NCBI RefSeq assembly: GCF_026242045.1
Contig: NZ_JAPJDO010000015.1
Span: forward strand, 61,397-125,396
Direction of reading: 5' to 3'
DNA length: 64,000 nucleotides
Source: Mycobacterium pinniadriaticum
Lineage (GTDB): Bacteria; Actinomycetota; Actinomycetes; Mycobacteriales; Mycobacteriaceae
The notes under the pieces are model-generated. The model worked only from the letters and a program-made list of their open reading frames with translations, was not told the DNA's origin and made no database searches. Made by a program: the position numbers and the translations under genes. This document shows positions 44,982 through 53,349 of the stretch, piece after piece (position 1 is the first letter of the stretch; the number at the start of each line of letters is the position of its first letter).

Positions 44982-45974
44982 GTGAAGTCCTTGTTCGACA
45001 AGGTGCGTGCATGGCCGCGCCGATTCGCGGCCGCCACGGTCGTGGCCGCTGCCCTTCCGGGCCTGATCGGTCTGGTCGGTGGATCGGCAACGGCGGGAGC
45101 GTTCTCGCGTCCCGGCCTGCCGGTGGAGTATCTGATGGTTCCGTCGCCCTCGATGGGACATGACATCAAGATCCAGTTCCAGAGTGGAGGCCCGAACTCA
45201 CCCGCGGTCTACCTGCTCGACGGTCTTCGTGCCCAAGACGACTTCAACGGCTGGGACATCAACACCCAGGCGTTCGAGTGGTACTACCAGTCCGGCCTGT
45301 CGATCGTCATGCCGGTCGGTGGGCAGTCCAGCTTCTACGCCGACTGGTACTCGCCGGCGTGCAGCAAGACCGGCTGCCAGACCTATAAGTGGGAGACGTT
45401 CCTTACCTCGGAGCTGCCGCAGTGGCTGTCGGCCAACCGCGACGTCAAGCCCACCGGCAGCGCCGCCATCGGCCTCTCGATGGCCGGCTCGTCCTCGCTG
45501 ATCCTGTCGGTCTACCACCCGCAGCAGTTCATCTACGCCGGCTCGATGTCGGGCTTCCTGAACCCCTCCGAGGGTCAGTGGCCGTTCCTGATCAACCTGT
45601 CCATGGGTGACGCCGGCGGCTTCAAGGCCAACGACATGTGGGGCCCGACCGAGGATCCCAACAGCGGCTGGAAGCGCAACGACCCGATGCTGCAGATCCC
45701 CAAGATCGTCGCCAACAACACCCGCATCTGGATCTACTGCGGTAACGGCAAGCCCAACGAGCTGGGCGGTGGCGACCTGCCGGCCACCTTCCTGGAGGGC
45801 CTGACCATTCGCACCAACATCACCTTCCGCGACAACTACCTCGCCGCGGGCGGCAAGAACGGTGTGTTCAACTTCCCCGACAACGGCACCCACAACTGGG
45901 CGTACTGGGGTCGCGAGCTTCAGGCGATGAAGCCCGACCTGATCAGCCACCTGGGCGCTACTCCGCAGGCCTGA
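44982..45974 (+). CDS. antigen 85 family mycolyltransferase / esterase
   Basis: A 330-residue exported mycolyltransferase that moves mycolic acid to trehalose and arabinogalactan in the cell envelope. The N-terminus has RAWPRRF, a hydrophobic signal and the mature start FSRPGLPVEYL. The nucleophile Ser is in IGLSMAGSSS, the acid region is NGKPNELGGGDLP and the His is in DNGTHNWAYWG. The fibronectin-binding loop and the QTYKWETFLTSELPQW stretch match Ag85A/B/C. It mixes FbpA-like and FbpB-like positions, so the paralogue letter is not assigned. The GTG at 44982 gives the best-sized signal peptide. Confidence 0.95.
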   Translation: MKSLFDKVRAWPRRFAAATVVAAALPGLIGLVGGSATAGAFSRPGLPVEYLMVPSPSMGHDIKIQFQSGGPNSPAVYLLDGLRAQDDFNGWDINTQAFEWYYQSGLSIVMPVGGQSSFYADWYSPACSKTGCQTYKWETFLTSELPQWLSANRDVKPTGSAAIGLSMAGSSSLILSVYHPQQFIYAGSMSGFLNPSEGQWPFLINLSMGDAGGFKANDMWGPTEDPNSGWKRNDPMLQIPKIVANNTRIWIYCGNGKPNELGGGDLPATFLEGLTIRTNITFRDNYLAAGGKNGVFNFPDNGTHNWAYWGRELQAMKPDLISHLGATPQA

Positions 45975-45981
45975 CGGTTTG

Positions 45982-46027
45982 AACGAAAGTGGGTCGCCGG
46001 TCTCAGTGCCGGCGGCCCGCTTTCGTT
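45982..46027. terminator. strong hairpin, likely bidirectional terminator
   Basis: A 19-base-pair stem (two G-U pairs) with an 8-base loop. The left arm starts AACGAAAGTGGGTCGCC at 45982 and the right arm ends CTTTCGTT at 46027. It lies between the stops of the convergent antigen 85 and quinone oxidoreductase genes. It lacks a long U-run, as is usual for mycobacterial hairpin terminators. Confidence 0.8.
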
Positions 46028-46036
46028 GTCGGTGGG

Positions 46037-47035
46037 TCAGAAGCCGCCGGCCACCCGCACCACCGCCCGGCCGGAATACTTCCCGGCGCGCACCTGGTCG
46101 ATGACCGCGATGACGTCCTTGACGTCGACCTCGTGGGTGACGTCGCCGAGGTGGCGCGGTTTCAGGTCGCCGCCCAGGCGCTCCCACAGCGCGCGGCGCG
46201 GGCCGATCGGCAGCTGCACCGAGTCGATGCCCAGCAGCGAGACGCCCCGCAGGATGAACGGCATCACCGTGGTATTCAGGCCGGGCCCCCTGGTCAGGCC
46301 GCTGGCCGCGACGGCTCCGCCGTACTTCAGCGTGCTGATGACGTCAGCCAGGGTGGCCCCACCGACGCAGTCGACGGCACCGGCCCAACGCGTCTTGCCC
46401 AGCGGGCGGGGCTTGGCGTCGGGGTCTTCGGGCAGGCGGCCGATGACCTCCGCGGCGCCGAGCGCCTTGAGATGCTCGGCGGCCTCGGCCTTACCGGTGG
46501 ACGCCACCACCTCGTAGCCGGCCGCCGCGAGGATGTCGACGCTGACGGATCCGACGCCTCCGGTCGCGCCGGTCACCACGATCGGTCCGTCCTGCGGTGT
46601 GATGCCGTGCGCGATGAGCGCCTCGACGCTCATCGCGGCGGTGAAGCCGGCGGTTCCGATCGCCGCGCCCTCGCGGGGCGTCAGCGAGCCCAGCGCGACG
46701 ACCTGTTCGGCGGGCAACCGGACGTATTCGCCGTAGCCGCCGTGGTGTCCGGTGCCGATGTCGTAGCCGTGCGCCAAAACCTGGTCGCCCACCGCGAATT
46801 CGGCGGACTGGGATTCCACCACCTCACCGGTGAGGTCGATGCCGGGAACGATCGGATACTGCCGGACCACGCCGCCCCGCGGTGTCAGGGCCAGCGCGTC
46901 CTTGTAGTTGACGCTGGAATAGGCGACCCGGATCGTGACGTCGCCGGGTGGCAGTTCGGTCGCGTCGAGCGTCTCGATCGCGGCGGTGACCTGGTCGCCG
47001 TCCTGACGTGCCAGCAGTGCGGTGAAAGAATCCAT
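46037..47035 (-). CDS. zinc-free quinone oxidoreductase / acryloyl-CoA reductase-like (YhdH/YhfP family)
   Basis: A 332-residue medium-chain dehydrogenase. It has YSSVNYKDALALTPRGGV, PIVPGIDLTGEVVES, GTAGFTAAMSVEAL and the NADP-binding GATGGVGSVSVDILAAAGYEVVAST. The zinc ligands of alcohol dehydrogenases are missing, as in YhdH. It probably reduces an enoyl/acryloyl or quinone substrate with NADPH. It is a single gene, terminated by the hairpin at 45982-46027 and separated by 28 bases from the upstream TetR gene on the same strand. Confidence 0.88.
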   Translation of the reverse strand: MDSFTALLARQDGDQVTAAIETLDATELPPGDVTIRVAYSSVNYKDALALTPRGGVVRQYPIVPGIDLTGEVVESQSAEFAVGDQVLAHGYDIGTGHHGGYGEYVRLPAEQVVALGSLTPREGAAIGTAGFTAAMSVEALIAHGITPQDGPIVVTGATGGVGSVSVDILAAAGYEVVASTGKAEAAEHLKALGAAEVIGRLPEDPDAKPRPLGKTRWAGAVDCVGGATLADVISTLKYGGAVAASGLTRGPGLNTTVMPFILRGVSLLGIDSVQLPIGPRRALWERLGGDLKPRHLGDVTHEVDVKDVIAVIDQVRAGKYSGRAVVRVAGGF

Positions 47036-47063
47036 AGCGAAGACCGTAGCGCCCGCCGGTGTT

Positions 47064-47657
47064 CTACTTGCGCGTCGCCTCATAGCCGGCGGTGAACCAC
47101 CGAACCGTTCGCTCGATGGTGGGCAGGATGTCGGTGATCGCGATCTCGCCGGCGGCGAAGCGCCCGGACAATCCATAGACCAGGCTGGACACCGCGGCGT
47201 CGAGGTCGTCGACGAAGTCGTCGTCGACCCCGTCCAGCACCGCCATGAACGCGGGAATCGCCATGTCCAGCCCCCGGTGCAGGAGGCGTTCGTTTCCGGT
47301 TTCCGAGCGCGACCGGTAGTAGGCCTTGAGCATCTGGGGGTGTCGCTCCCAGGGCTCGAAGATGGTGCGCAACACGCGCATCAACCCGTCGTAGATCGAC
47401 TCGCCGGGATCGTGATGCTGGTGGGCCAGCGCGGCGTACCGGTTCTCGTCCATCCAGGCTTCGAGCGCGGCCAGGATCAGGCTGTCCCGGGTGGGGTAGC
47501 GCTTGTAGATTGTGGACAGCGAGGTGCGCGAACGCCGAGCGACCTCACGCAGCTGCACCGCGTCGTAACCCTCGGTTTCGAGGATGTCGACCACGATGTC
47601 GACGATCCTGTCGCGGCTGTCGACAGCGGTCCCCGCTGTCATCTCAACGCTGTTCAC
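47064..47657 (-). CDS. TetR family transcriptional regulator of the SDR operon
   Basis: A 197-residue regulator with a clear HTH: VDILETEGYDAVQLREVARR, then SRTSLSTIYKRYPTRDSLIL. The C-terminal domain includes EPWERHPQMLKAYYRSRSE. A GTG at 47657 with an AAGGG site is preferred; an ATG at 47642 is possible. It is divergent from an operon of two SDRs and a CMD protein, and two identical-spaced palindromes lie in between, so it very likely represses both directions. The quinone oxidoreductase gene downstream may share its transcript. Confidence 0.87.
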   Translation of the reverse strand: MNSVEMTAGTAVDSRDRIVDIVVDILETEGYDAVQLREVARRSRTSLSTIYKRYPTRDSLILAALEAWMDENRYAALAHQHHDPGESIYDGLMRVLRTIFEPWERHPQMLKAYYRSRSETGNERLLHRGLDMAIPAFMAVLDGVDDDFVDDLDAAVSSLVYGLSGRFAAGEIAITDILPTIERTVRWFTAGYEATRK

Positions 47658-47677
47658 ACATGCCCTTGCCGTCGATG

Positions 47678-47692
47678 AGTAACACGGTTACT
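47678..47692. promoter_or_regulatory. TetR operator, palindrome 1
   Basis: AGTAACACGGTTACT: 6-base arms AGTAAC/GTTACT around ACG. The centre is 22 bases from that of the second palindrome, two helical turns, so both face the same side of the DNA. Confidence 0.7.
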
Positions 47693-47699
47693 GTACCGC

Positions 47700-47714
47700 A
47701 GTAACGCGGTTACT
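47700..47714. promoter_or_regulatory. TetR operator, palindrome 2
   Basis: AGTAACGCGGTTACT: same arms as palindrome 1 with GCG in the centre. It lies 51 bases before the first SDR start and about 43 bases before the tetR start. Confidence 0.7.
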
Positions 47715-47765
47715 GTGCCGTGAAACTCCACCGGCGACGCCGCCGGCGCAACGAAAGCGGGATCG

Positions 47766-48596
47766 ATGGGTTCTCTGGACGGCAAGGTCGCGTTCATCAC
47801 CGGCGTGGCCCGCGGGCAGGGCCGCAGCCACGCCATTCGGCTGGCCGCCGACGGCGCCGACATCATCGGTGTGGACATCTGCGCCGACATCGGCTCCAAC
47901 GGCTATCCGATGGCCAGCCGCGCCGAGCTGGATGAAACCGTTGAACTCGTTGAAGCCAAGGGCGGCAAGATGATTGCCGGCGTCGCCGACGTCCGTGACT
48001 TCCACGGATTGAAGGCCGCCCTGGATGCCGGGGTCGAACAGTTCGGCCGCCTCGACATCGTGTGCGCCAACGCCGGCATCGCCACCATGGCATTTCGCGA
48101 ACTGACCATCGACGAAGAGCTCGAGCAATGGACCGATGTGCTGAACGTGAACCTCGTCGGGGCCTTCCACACGGCCAAGGCCGCGATCGGGCACCTGATC
48201 GCCGGGCAGCGTGGCGGGTCGATCGTGTTCACCAGCTCGACGGCGGGCCTGCGCGGATTCGGCGGCCTGCAGGGCGGCGGGCTCGGGTATGCGGCGTCCA
48301 AGCATGGCCTCGTCGGGCTGATGCGAACCCTGGCCAATGCTCTTGCCCCGCATAGTATTCGGGTCAACACCGTGCATCCGACCGCGGTGCGCACCATGAT
48401 GGCGGTCAATCCCGCGATGGTGTCGTTCCTGGAGAACTATCCCGACGGGGGACCGCATCTGCAGAACCCCATGCCGGTGGACCTCCTCGAACCGGAGGAC
48501 ATCAGCGCCGCGATCGCGTATCTGGTCAGTGACGAAGCCAAGTTCGTCACCGGGGTTACGTTCCCGGTCGACGCCGGCTTCTGCAACAAGCTCTAG
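47766..48596 (+). CDS. mycofactocin-coupled SDR family oxidoreductase (1)
   Basis: A 276-residue SDR. The NAD motif is TGVARGQGRSHAIRLAADGA, and the loop after VDIC is lengthened (ADIGSNGYPMASRAELDETV), a hallmark of the mycofactocin-associated SDR subfamily whose bound nicotinamide is not exchanged freely. The active site has Ser in VFTSSTAG and YAASK near residue 175. It probably oxidises an alcohol and passes electrons to mycofactocin. It opens an operon with SDR 2 and the CMD protein. The substrate is unknown. Confidence 0.9.
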   Translation: MGSLDGKVAFITGVARGQGRSHAIRLAADGADIIGVDICADIGSNGYPMASRAELDETVELVEAKGGKMIAGVADVRDFHGLKAALDAGVEQFGRLDIVCANAGIATMAFRELTIDEELEQWTDVLNVNLVGAFHTAKAAIGHLIAGQRGGSIVFTSSTAGLRGFGGLQGGGLGYAASKHGLVGLMRTLANALAPHSIRVNTVHPTAVRTMMAVNPAMVSFLENYPDGGPHLQNPMPVDLLEPEDISAAIAYLVSDEAKFVTGVTFPVDAGFCNKL

Positions 48597-48603
48597 GACG
48601 ACG

Positions 48604-49416
48604 ATGACGGACACACGAGGGCGGGTTGCCGGGAAACGGGTGCTGATCACCGGGGCCGCCCGGGGGATGGGCCGCAGTCATGCCGTGCGACTGGCTGAAG
48701 AGGGCGCCGACCTGATTCTGGTGGACATCTGCGAGTGGATTCCGGAAATCGAGTATCCACTGGCCTCACCGGCGGATCTCCAGGAGACGGCCCGGCTGGT
48801 CGAGCAACACAACCGGCGCGCGGTCACTCATGTCGTGGACGTCCGCGACGGCGCGGCGCTGGCCGCGGCGGTCAACGACGGCGTCGACCAACTCGGCGGG
48901 CTGGACGCCGCGGTGTCGAACGCGGGCGTGCTCACGGTGGGAACCTGGGACACCACGACTGCGGAACAGTGGCGAACAGTGTTGGACGTCAACCTCATCG
49001 GAACCTGGAACACCTGCGCGGCGGCGCTGCCACACCTGGTCAGCCACGGCGGGAGCCTGGTCAACATCAGCTCGGCGGCGGGGCTGAAGGGAACACCGCT
49101 GCATCTTCCCTACACGGCATCCAAGCATGGTGTCGTCGGGCTGAGCCGGGCACTGGCCAACGAGCTTGCCGCGGTGAACGTTCGGGTCAACACCGTGCAC
49201 CCGACCGGCGTCGAGACCGGAATGCGACCCGAGTCGCTGCACCAGGTGCTGGGCGAGGGCCGACCCGACCTGGTGCCGATCTTCCTCAATGCGCTACCCA
49301 TCGTGATGGCCGAACCGATCGACATCAGCAACGCGGTGCTCTATCTGGTCTCCGACGAGTCCCGCTATGTGACGGGCACCGAACTCAAGGTCGACGCCGG
49401 GGTGACCATCCGATGA
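48604..49416 (+). CDS. mycofactocin-coupled SDR family oxidoreductase (2)
   Basis: A 270-residue SDR starting seven bases after SDR 1. It has TGAARGMGRSHAVRLAEEGA, the extended loop after VDICEWIPEIEYPLASPADL, VSNAGVL, Ser in VNISSAAG and YTASK. The ATG at 48604 follows an AGGACG site. Its stop overlaps the start of the CMD gene (ATGA). Two mycofactocin-type SDRs in a row suggest successive alcohol oxidations or two stereoisomers of the same substrate. Confidence 0.9.
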   Translation: MTDTRGRVAGKRVLITGAARGMGRSHAVRLAEEGADLILVDICEWIPEIEYPLASPADLQETARLVEQHNRRAVTHVVDVRDGAALAAAVNDGVDQLGGLDAAVSNAGVLTVGTWDTTTAEQWRTVLDVNLIGTWNTCAAALPHLVSHGGSLVNISSAAGLKGTPLHLPYTASKHGVVGLSRALANELAAVNVRVNTVHPTGVETGMRPESLHQVLGEGRPDLVPIFLNALPIVMAEPIDISNAVLYLVSDESRYVTGTELKVDAGVTIR

Positions 49417-50219
49417 CCGCGGTCGACAGCGACCGGCGCGAGCGTGGCAGGCGGTCGTTCGCCGACGTGATGACCTTTCCGGCACCAGACGATGCCACGC
49501 CTGCCGGGAGCGGTCTGATCGACTTCGTCTACGGCGAGATCTGGTCGCGCCCGATCCTGAGCCGCCGCGACCGGCGATTCGTCACCCTGGCATGCGTGGC
49601 GGCGGCCGACGCCGAGGCGCCGTTGCGTGACCATGTCTACGCCGCCCTCAACAGCGGCGACGTGTCCATCGTCGAAATGCGCGAGGCAGTCCTGCATTTC
49701 GCGGTCTACGCCGGCTGGCCCAAGGCGTCATGGTTCAACATGGTCGTCGACGAACAATGGGAGCGGATCCACCGCGACCGCGGGCAGAGTCCACCGCCAC
49801 CGGAACCACTGCTTCCGCTGATCACGCCGAGTGACCCCGAGGTCCGACTGCTGGTCGGCGAGCAGTCGTTCAGGGAGATCAACTGCATTCCGTACGCACC
49901 CATCCGCGACAACCCCTACTCGGGCGCGGGAATCCTGAATTTCGTCTTCGGTGAGATGTGGCTTCGGCCCGGCCTCGGTATGAAGGAACGCCGGCTCATC
50001 ACGGTGGCCTGTGTGGCTTTGCAGGACACGCTGATACCGATCATCAGCCATGTGTACGCCGCGCTGAAGAGCCGTGACGTCTCCTTCGACGAGATGAAGG
50101 AACTAGCACTGCATTTCGCTGCGTACTACGGCTGGCCCAAGGCGTCGCACCTCGATCAGGTCATCGATGAACAGCACCAACGCGTCCTCGAAGAGTGGCG
50201 CGCCGAAGCCGCAGGTTGA
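49413..50219 (+). CDS. tandem carboxymuconolactone decarboxylase (CMD) domain protein
   Basis: A 268-residue protein made of two homologous halves. The first has FVYGEIWSRPILSRRDRRFV, ACVAAADAE and HFAVYAGWPKAS; the second has FVFGEMWLRPGLGMKERRLI, ACVALQDT and HFAAYYGWPKAS. Typical CMD proteins are about 120 residues and assemble as hexamers; here two are fused. The AhpD-type CxxC is missing, so peroxidase activity is unlikely and a decarboxylase/isomerase-like or structural role is more likely. It is translationally coupled to SDR 2. Confidence 0.85.
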   Translation: MTAVDSDRRERGRRSFADVMTFPAPDDATPAGSGLIDFVYGEIWSRPILSRRDRRFVTLACVAAADAEAPLRDHVYAALNSGDVSIVEMREAVLHFAVYAGWPKASWFNMVVDEQWERIHRDRGQSPPPPEPLLPLITPSDPEVRLLVGEQSFREINCIPYAPIRDNPYSGAGILNFVFGEMWLRPGLGMKERRLITVACVALQDTLIPIISHVYAALKSRDVSFDEMKELALHFAAYYGWPKASHLDQVIDEQHQRVLEEWRAEAAG

Positions 50220-50244
50220 CACGCGGCGCCCGGACTGCGAAGGT

Positions 50245-50262
50245 TTTGATCGATCGATCAAA
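50245..50262. promoter_or_regulatory. perfect 18-bp palindrome, operator copy 1
   Basis: TTTGATCGATCGATCAAA is perfectly self-complementary and lies 23 bases before the start of SDR 3. An identical copy is at 51820-51837 upstream of the ferredoxin-P450 pair. The TetR gene between these two targets is the likely binder. Confidence 0.8.
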
Positions 50263-50285
50263 TTTCTGAAAGACGAGGGTTTGTC

Positions 50286-51125
50286 ATGGGTGGACGAGTC
50301 GAAGGCAAGGTCGCTTTCATCACCGGTGCCGCGCGGGGTCAGGGCCGCAGTCACGCGGTCCGACTGGCCGCCGAGGGCGCCGACATCATCGCCATCGATG
50401 TGTGCAAACGCATCAGCAGCAATGAGGACATCCCCGCGCCCACACCGGACGATCTGGCCGAGACCGCCGATCTGGTCAAGGGTCTCAATCGCCGGATTGT
50501 GACCGCGGAGGTCGACGTCCGCGACTACGCCGCCGTGAAGGCCGCCGTCGACGGGGGTGTGGAACAGCTCGGCCGGCTCGACATCATCGTCGCCAACGCC
50601 GGCATCGGCAATGGCGGGCAGACGCTCGACCACACCAGTGAGTCCGACTGGGACGATATGATCGCCGTCAACCTCTCCGGAGTGTGGAAGACTGTGAAAG
50701 CGGCAGTACCGCACCTGATCTCGGCCGGTCGTGGCGGCTCGATCATCCTGACCAGTTCGGTGGGCGGGCTGAAAGCGTATCCGCACACCGGCCACTACAT
50801 CGCCGCCAAACACGGCGTGGTCGGACTGATGCGGACCTTCGCCGTCGAGCTGGGCCACCATTCCATCCGGGTGAACTCGGTACACCCCACCAACGTGAAC
50901 ACCCCACTCTTCATGAACGAAGGCACGATGAAGCTGTTCCGTCCAGATCTGGAGAATCCCGGGCCCGACGATATGGCGGTGGTGGCTCAGATGATGCACG
51001 TGCTGCCGATCGGCTGGGTCGAGCCGGTCGACATCAGCAATGCGGTGCTGTTCTTGGCGTCCGACGAGGCCCGCTACGTCACTGGCCTACCCATGACGGT
51101 GGACGCCGGGAGCATGCTCAAGTAG
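50286..51125 (+). CDS. mycofactocin-coupled SDR family oxidoreductase (3)
   Basis: A 279-residue SDR. It has TGAARGQGRSHAVRLAAEGA, the lengthened loop after IDVC (KRISSNEDIPAPTPDDLAET), VANAGIG, Ser in ILTSSVGG and YIAAK. The ATG at 50286 is preceded by GACGAGGG. A perfect palindrome upstream (50245-50262) gives it control separate from SDRs 1 and 2. Its 3' end overlaps the convergent TetR gene by eight bases. Confidence 0.9.
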   Translation: MGGRVEGKVAFITGAARGQGRSHAVRLAAEGADIIAIDVCKRISSNEDIPAPTPDDLAETADLVKGLNRRIVTAEVDVRDYAAVKAAVDGGVEQLGRLDIIVANAGIGNGGQTLDHTSESDWDDMIAVNLSGVWKTVKAAVPHLISAGRGGSIILTSSVGGLKAYPHTGHYIAAKHGVVGLMRTFAVELGHHSIRVNSVHPTNVNTPLFMNEGTMKLFRPDLENPGPDDMAVVAQMMHVLPIGWVEPVDISNAVLFLASDEARYVTGLPMTVDAGSMLK

Positions 51126-51717
51126 CCTGCGCTTGCTCGGTGGCGGCGAACCGACTCAGGAAGCGCTCCACCAGCTCTCCCATCTCCTCGTGGCCCTCGG
51201 TCATCCCGATGGCGCTCTCGTTGCACAGACTGCGGGCAATCTGTGCAACGAGCATCGAGACTGCGACCGGCGGATATTCGTTGAGGTCGAAGCCATGTGC
51301 CCGCAGGGCGACTGTCGCGGCGGCGGTCTCGATATCGCGAACGCGTTCGGCGTAGGACTTCAGTTCGGCGCTGATGACCTTGCGGTGGTTGGCCAGCGCG
51401 ACGAACTCCGTGTACAACCCGGTCCAGCGCGGATCGGTGTTGATGGACCACAAGGCGCGCAACGGTTCCTCGGCGGTGATCGCCTGGCGCATCCGCGCCA
51501 GCGATGCCTCCGAACCGGATCGCAGCACCGCCACGAACAGGTCGTCCATGGCCGGGAAGTAGTAGTACACCAGGGCAGAGCGGACCCCGGCACGGGCCGC
51601 CACCCGACGCGACGTCGCGGCGGCATACCCCTCTTCGAGCATGATCTGAGCGGTCGCCTCCATCAGGCGGGCGCGCGCGCCGGCATCTTTGTCTTTGGAC
51701 TTCGGTGTCGATGCCAT
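51118..51717 (-). CDS. TetR family transcriptional regulator of SDR 3 and the ferredoxin-P450 pair
   Basis: A 199-residue regulator. The HTH is TAQIMLEEGYAAATSRRVAA, then RAGVRSALVYYYFPAMDDLF. The ATG at 51717 has GAGAGG at good spacing. It sits between two targets that share the palindrome TTTGATCGATCGATCAAA, one at the divergent ferredoxin promoter and one at the SDR 3 promoter, so it likely controls both and itself. The inducer is presumably a pathway intermediate. Confidence 0.87.
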   Translation of the reverse strand: MASTPKSKDKDAGARARLMEATAQIMLEEGYAAATSRRVAARAGVRSALVYYYFPAMDDLFVAVLRSGSEASLARMRQAITAEEPLRALWSINTDPRWTGLYTEFVALANHRKVISAELKSYAERVRDIETAAATVALRAHGFDLNEYPPVAVSMLVAQIARSLCNESAIGMTEGHEEMGELVERFLSRFAATEQAQAT

Positions 51718-51819
51718 ACCCGTCATCCTCTCAGGACATTTCGCTACTTGGCTAGACGACCAGCCGCCGGACTCTTGACCACCGATTTCCGTCCGTGGTA
51801 AGCATGTCCCAGTGCACAA

Positions 51820-51837
51820 TTTGATCGATCGATCAAA
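51820..51837. promoter_or_regulatory. perfect 18-bp palindrome, operator copy 2
   Basis: TTTGATCGATCGATCAAA, identical to copy 1, lies 19 bases before the ferredoxin ATG and 103 bases from the divergent TetR start. Confidence 0.8.
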
Positions 51838-51856
51838 AATCGAAACGGGAGGTTGG

Positions 51857-52072
51857 ATGACCGTGGCTCGCTGGCACGTGCAGGTCGACCGGCACCTGTG
51901 CGAGGGTCATGCCCTGTGTGTCGAACTGGCCGCCGAAGTCTTCGACGTCGATTCGGCCGATCAGGCCACGTGTGTCGAGTCGCCGCCGGACGGGGTGCGC
52001 GAACAGGTCGAGGCCGCAGTGGCAGCCTGCCCACGCCAAGCCATCAGCATTGTGAAAGGCCCGCAACGATGA
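51857..52072 (+). CDS. small ferredoxin, CxxHxxC type
   Basis: A 71-residue ferredoxin. The first cluster motif is CEGHALC, with His in place of the usual Cys, and the last ligand is in CPRQAI. This pattern is known from mycobacterial and Streptomyces P450-partner ferredoxins with a 3Fe-4S or unusual 4Fe-4S cluster. GGGAGG precedes the ATG at 51857. Its stop overlaps the P450 start (ATGA), so it is the dedicated electron donor of that P450. Confidence 0.9.
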   Translation: MTVARWHVQVDRHLCEGHALCVELAAEVFDVDSADQATCVESPPDGVREQVEAAVAACPRQAISIVKGPQR

Positions 52073-53349
52073 CCGATTTCGCAACGACCGACTACTTCTC
52101 CGATCAGGACATCGCCCAGGACCCCTACGGCTACCTGGATTACCTGCGGGCCCAGAACCCCGTTTTCCGTGAGCCGAACTACGGCGTCGTGGCGATCACC
52201 GGGTACGACGAGGCGGTCGCAGCCTTCAAGGACTACGAGACGTTCTCCGCGGTGAACGCGATCGGCGGACCGTTCCCACCGCTGCCGTTCGTGCCGGAGG
52301 GCGACGACATCTCCGCGCAGATCGAGGCGCACCGGCACCTGTTCCCCATCAACGAACTGATGGTGACCATGGATCCGCCCGCGCACACCCGGGCCCGCTC
52401 GCTGCTCAGTCGCCTGCTCACGCCCGCGCGGCTGAAGGAGAACGAAGACTTCATGTGGGAGCTGGCGGACCGCCAACTCGACGAATTCATCGCCAACGGC
52501 AAATGCGAATTCCTCGGGGAGTACGGCAAGCCGTTCGCCACGCTGGTGATCGCCGACCTGTTGGGCGTTCCGCAGGACGATCGCGCCGAATTCCGCCAGA
52601 GTCTGGGCGCCGGCAAGTCGCCGGGCAGCGCCGTGGGCGCGTTGGACCACACCCCGGTCGCCGTCAACCCGCTGGAGTGGTTGGAGGAGAAGTTCATCCG
52701 CTACATCACCGAGCGGCGCAGTCAGCCGGCGGACGACGTGCTCAGTTCCCTGGCCGCCGCAACGTATCCCGACGGTTCCACGCCGGAAGTCGTCGAGGTC
52801 GTCCGCCAAGCGACCTTCCTCTTCGCCGCGGGCCAGGAGACTGTGGTCAAGCTCCTCAGCGCCTCGACGCGGGTGCTGGCCGAACGGCCTGATCTCCAGG
52901 ACAGGCTGCGGGCCGATCGCAGTCTGATCGGCAACTTCATCGAGGAGTCGCTGCGCATCGAAAGCCCCACCAAGGTCGACTTCCGGCTGGCGCGCAAGAC
53001 CTCCACCCTCGGGGGCGTCGATATCCCCGCCGGCACCGTGCTGATGCTGTGCCTTGGCGCGGCCAACCGAGACCCGCGCAAGTTCGAGCGGCCCGACGAG
53101 TTCCGGCTCGACCGGAAGAACGTCCGCGAGCACATCACGTTCGGCCGCGGCATCCATACCTGCGCGGGCGCACCGCTGGCCCGGGTGGAGGCGAAGGTCA
53201 CGCTGAACCGACTGCTGGATCGCATGACCGATATCGGTATCGACGCGACGCAGCACGGCCCGTCCGGAGACCGCGTCTATCGCTACGAGCCGACGTTCCT
53301 GCTACGCGGCCTGAGCGAACTACACCTCACGTATAAACCCGTTGCGTGA
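52069..53349 (+). CDS. cytochrome P450 with dedicated ferredoxin
   Basis: A 426-residue P450. The I helix reads FAAGQETVVKLLSAS (Gln where His or Leu is common before ET), ExxR is EESLR, and the haem loop is FGRGIHTCAG near residue 358. It is a close relative of the P450 at 62050-63315, sharing LLTPARLKENEDFMWEL-like and VIADLLGVP blocks. It is coupled to a CxxHxxC ferredoxin gene and likely controlled by the TetR at 51118. It should hydroxylate a hydrophobic substrate later oxidised by the SDRs. Confidence 0.93.
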   Translation: MTDFATTDYFSDQDIAQDPYGYLDYLRAQNPVFREPNYGVVAITGYDEAVAAFKDYETFSAVNAIGGPFPPLPFVPEGDDISAQIEAHRHLFPINELMVTMDPPAHTRARSLLSRLLTPARLKENEDFMWELADRQLDEFIANGKCEFLGEYGKPFATLVIADLLGVPQDDRAEFRQSLGAGKSPGSAVGALDHTPVAVNPLEWLEEKFIRYITERRSQPADDVLSSLAAATYPDGSTPEVVEVVRQATFLFAAGQETVVKLLSASTRVLAERPDLQDRLRADRSLIGNFIEESLRIESPTKVDFRLARKTSTLGGVDIPAGTVLMLCLGAANRDPRKFERPDEFRLDRKNVREHITFGRGIHTCAGAPLARVEAKVTLNRLLDRMTDIGIDATQHGPSGDRVYRYEPTFLLRGLSELHLTYKPVA

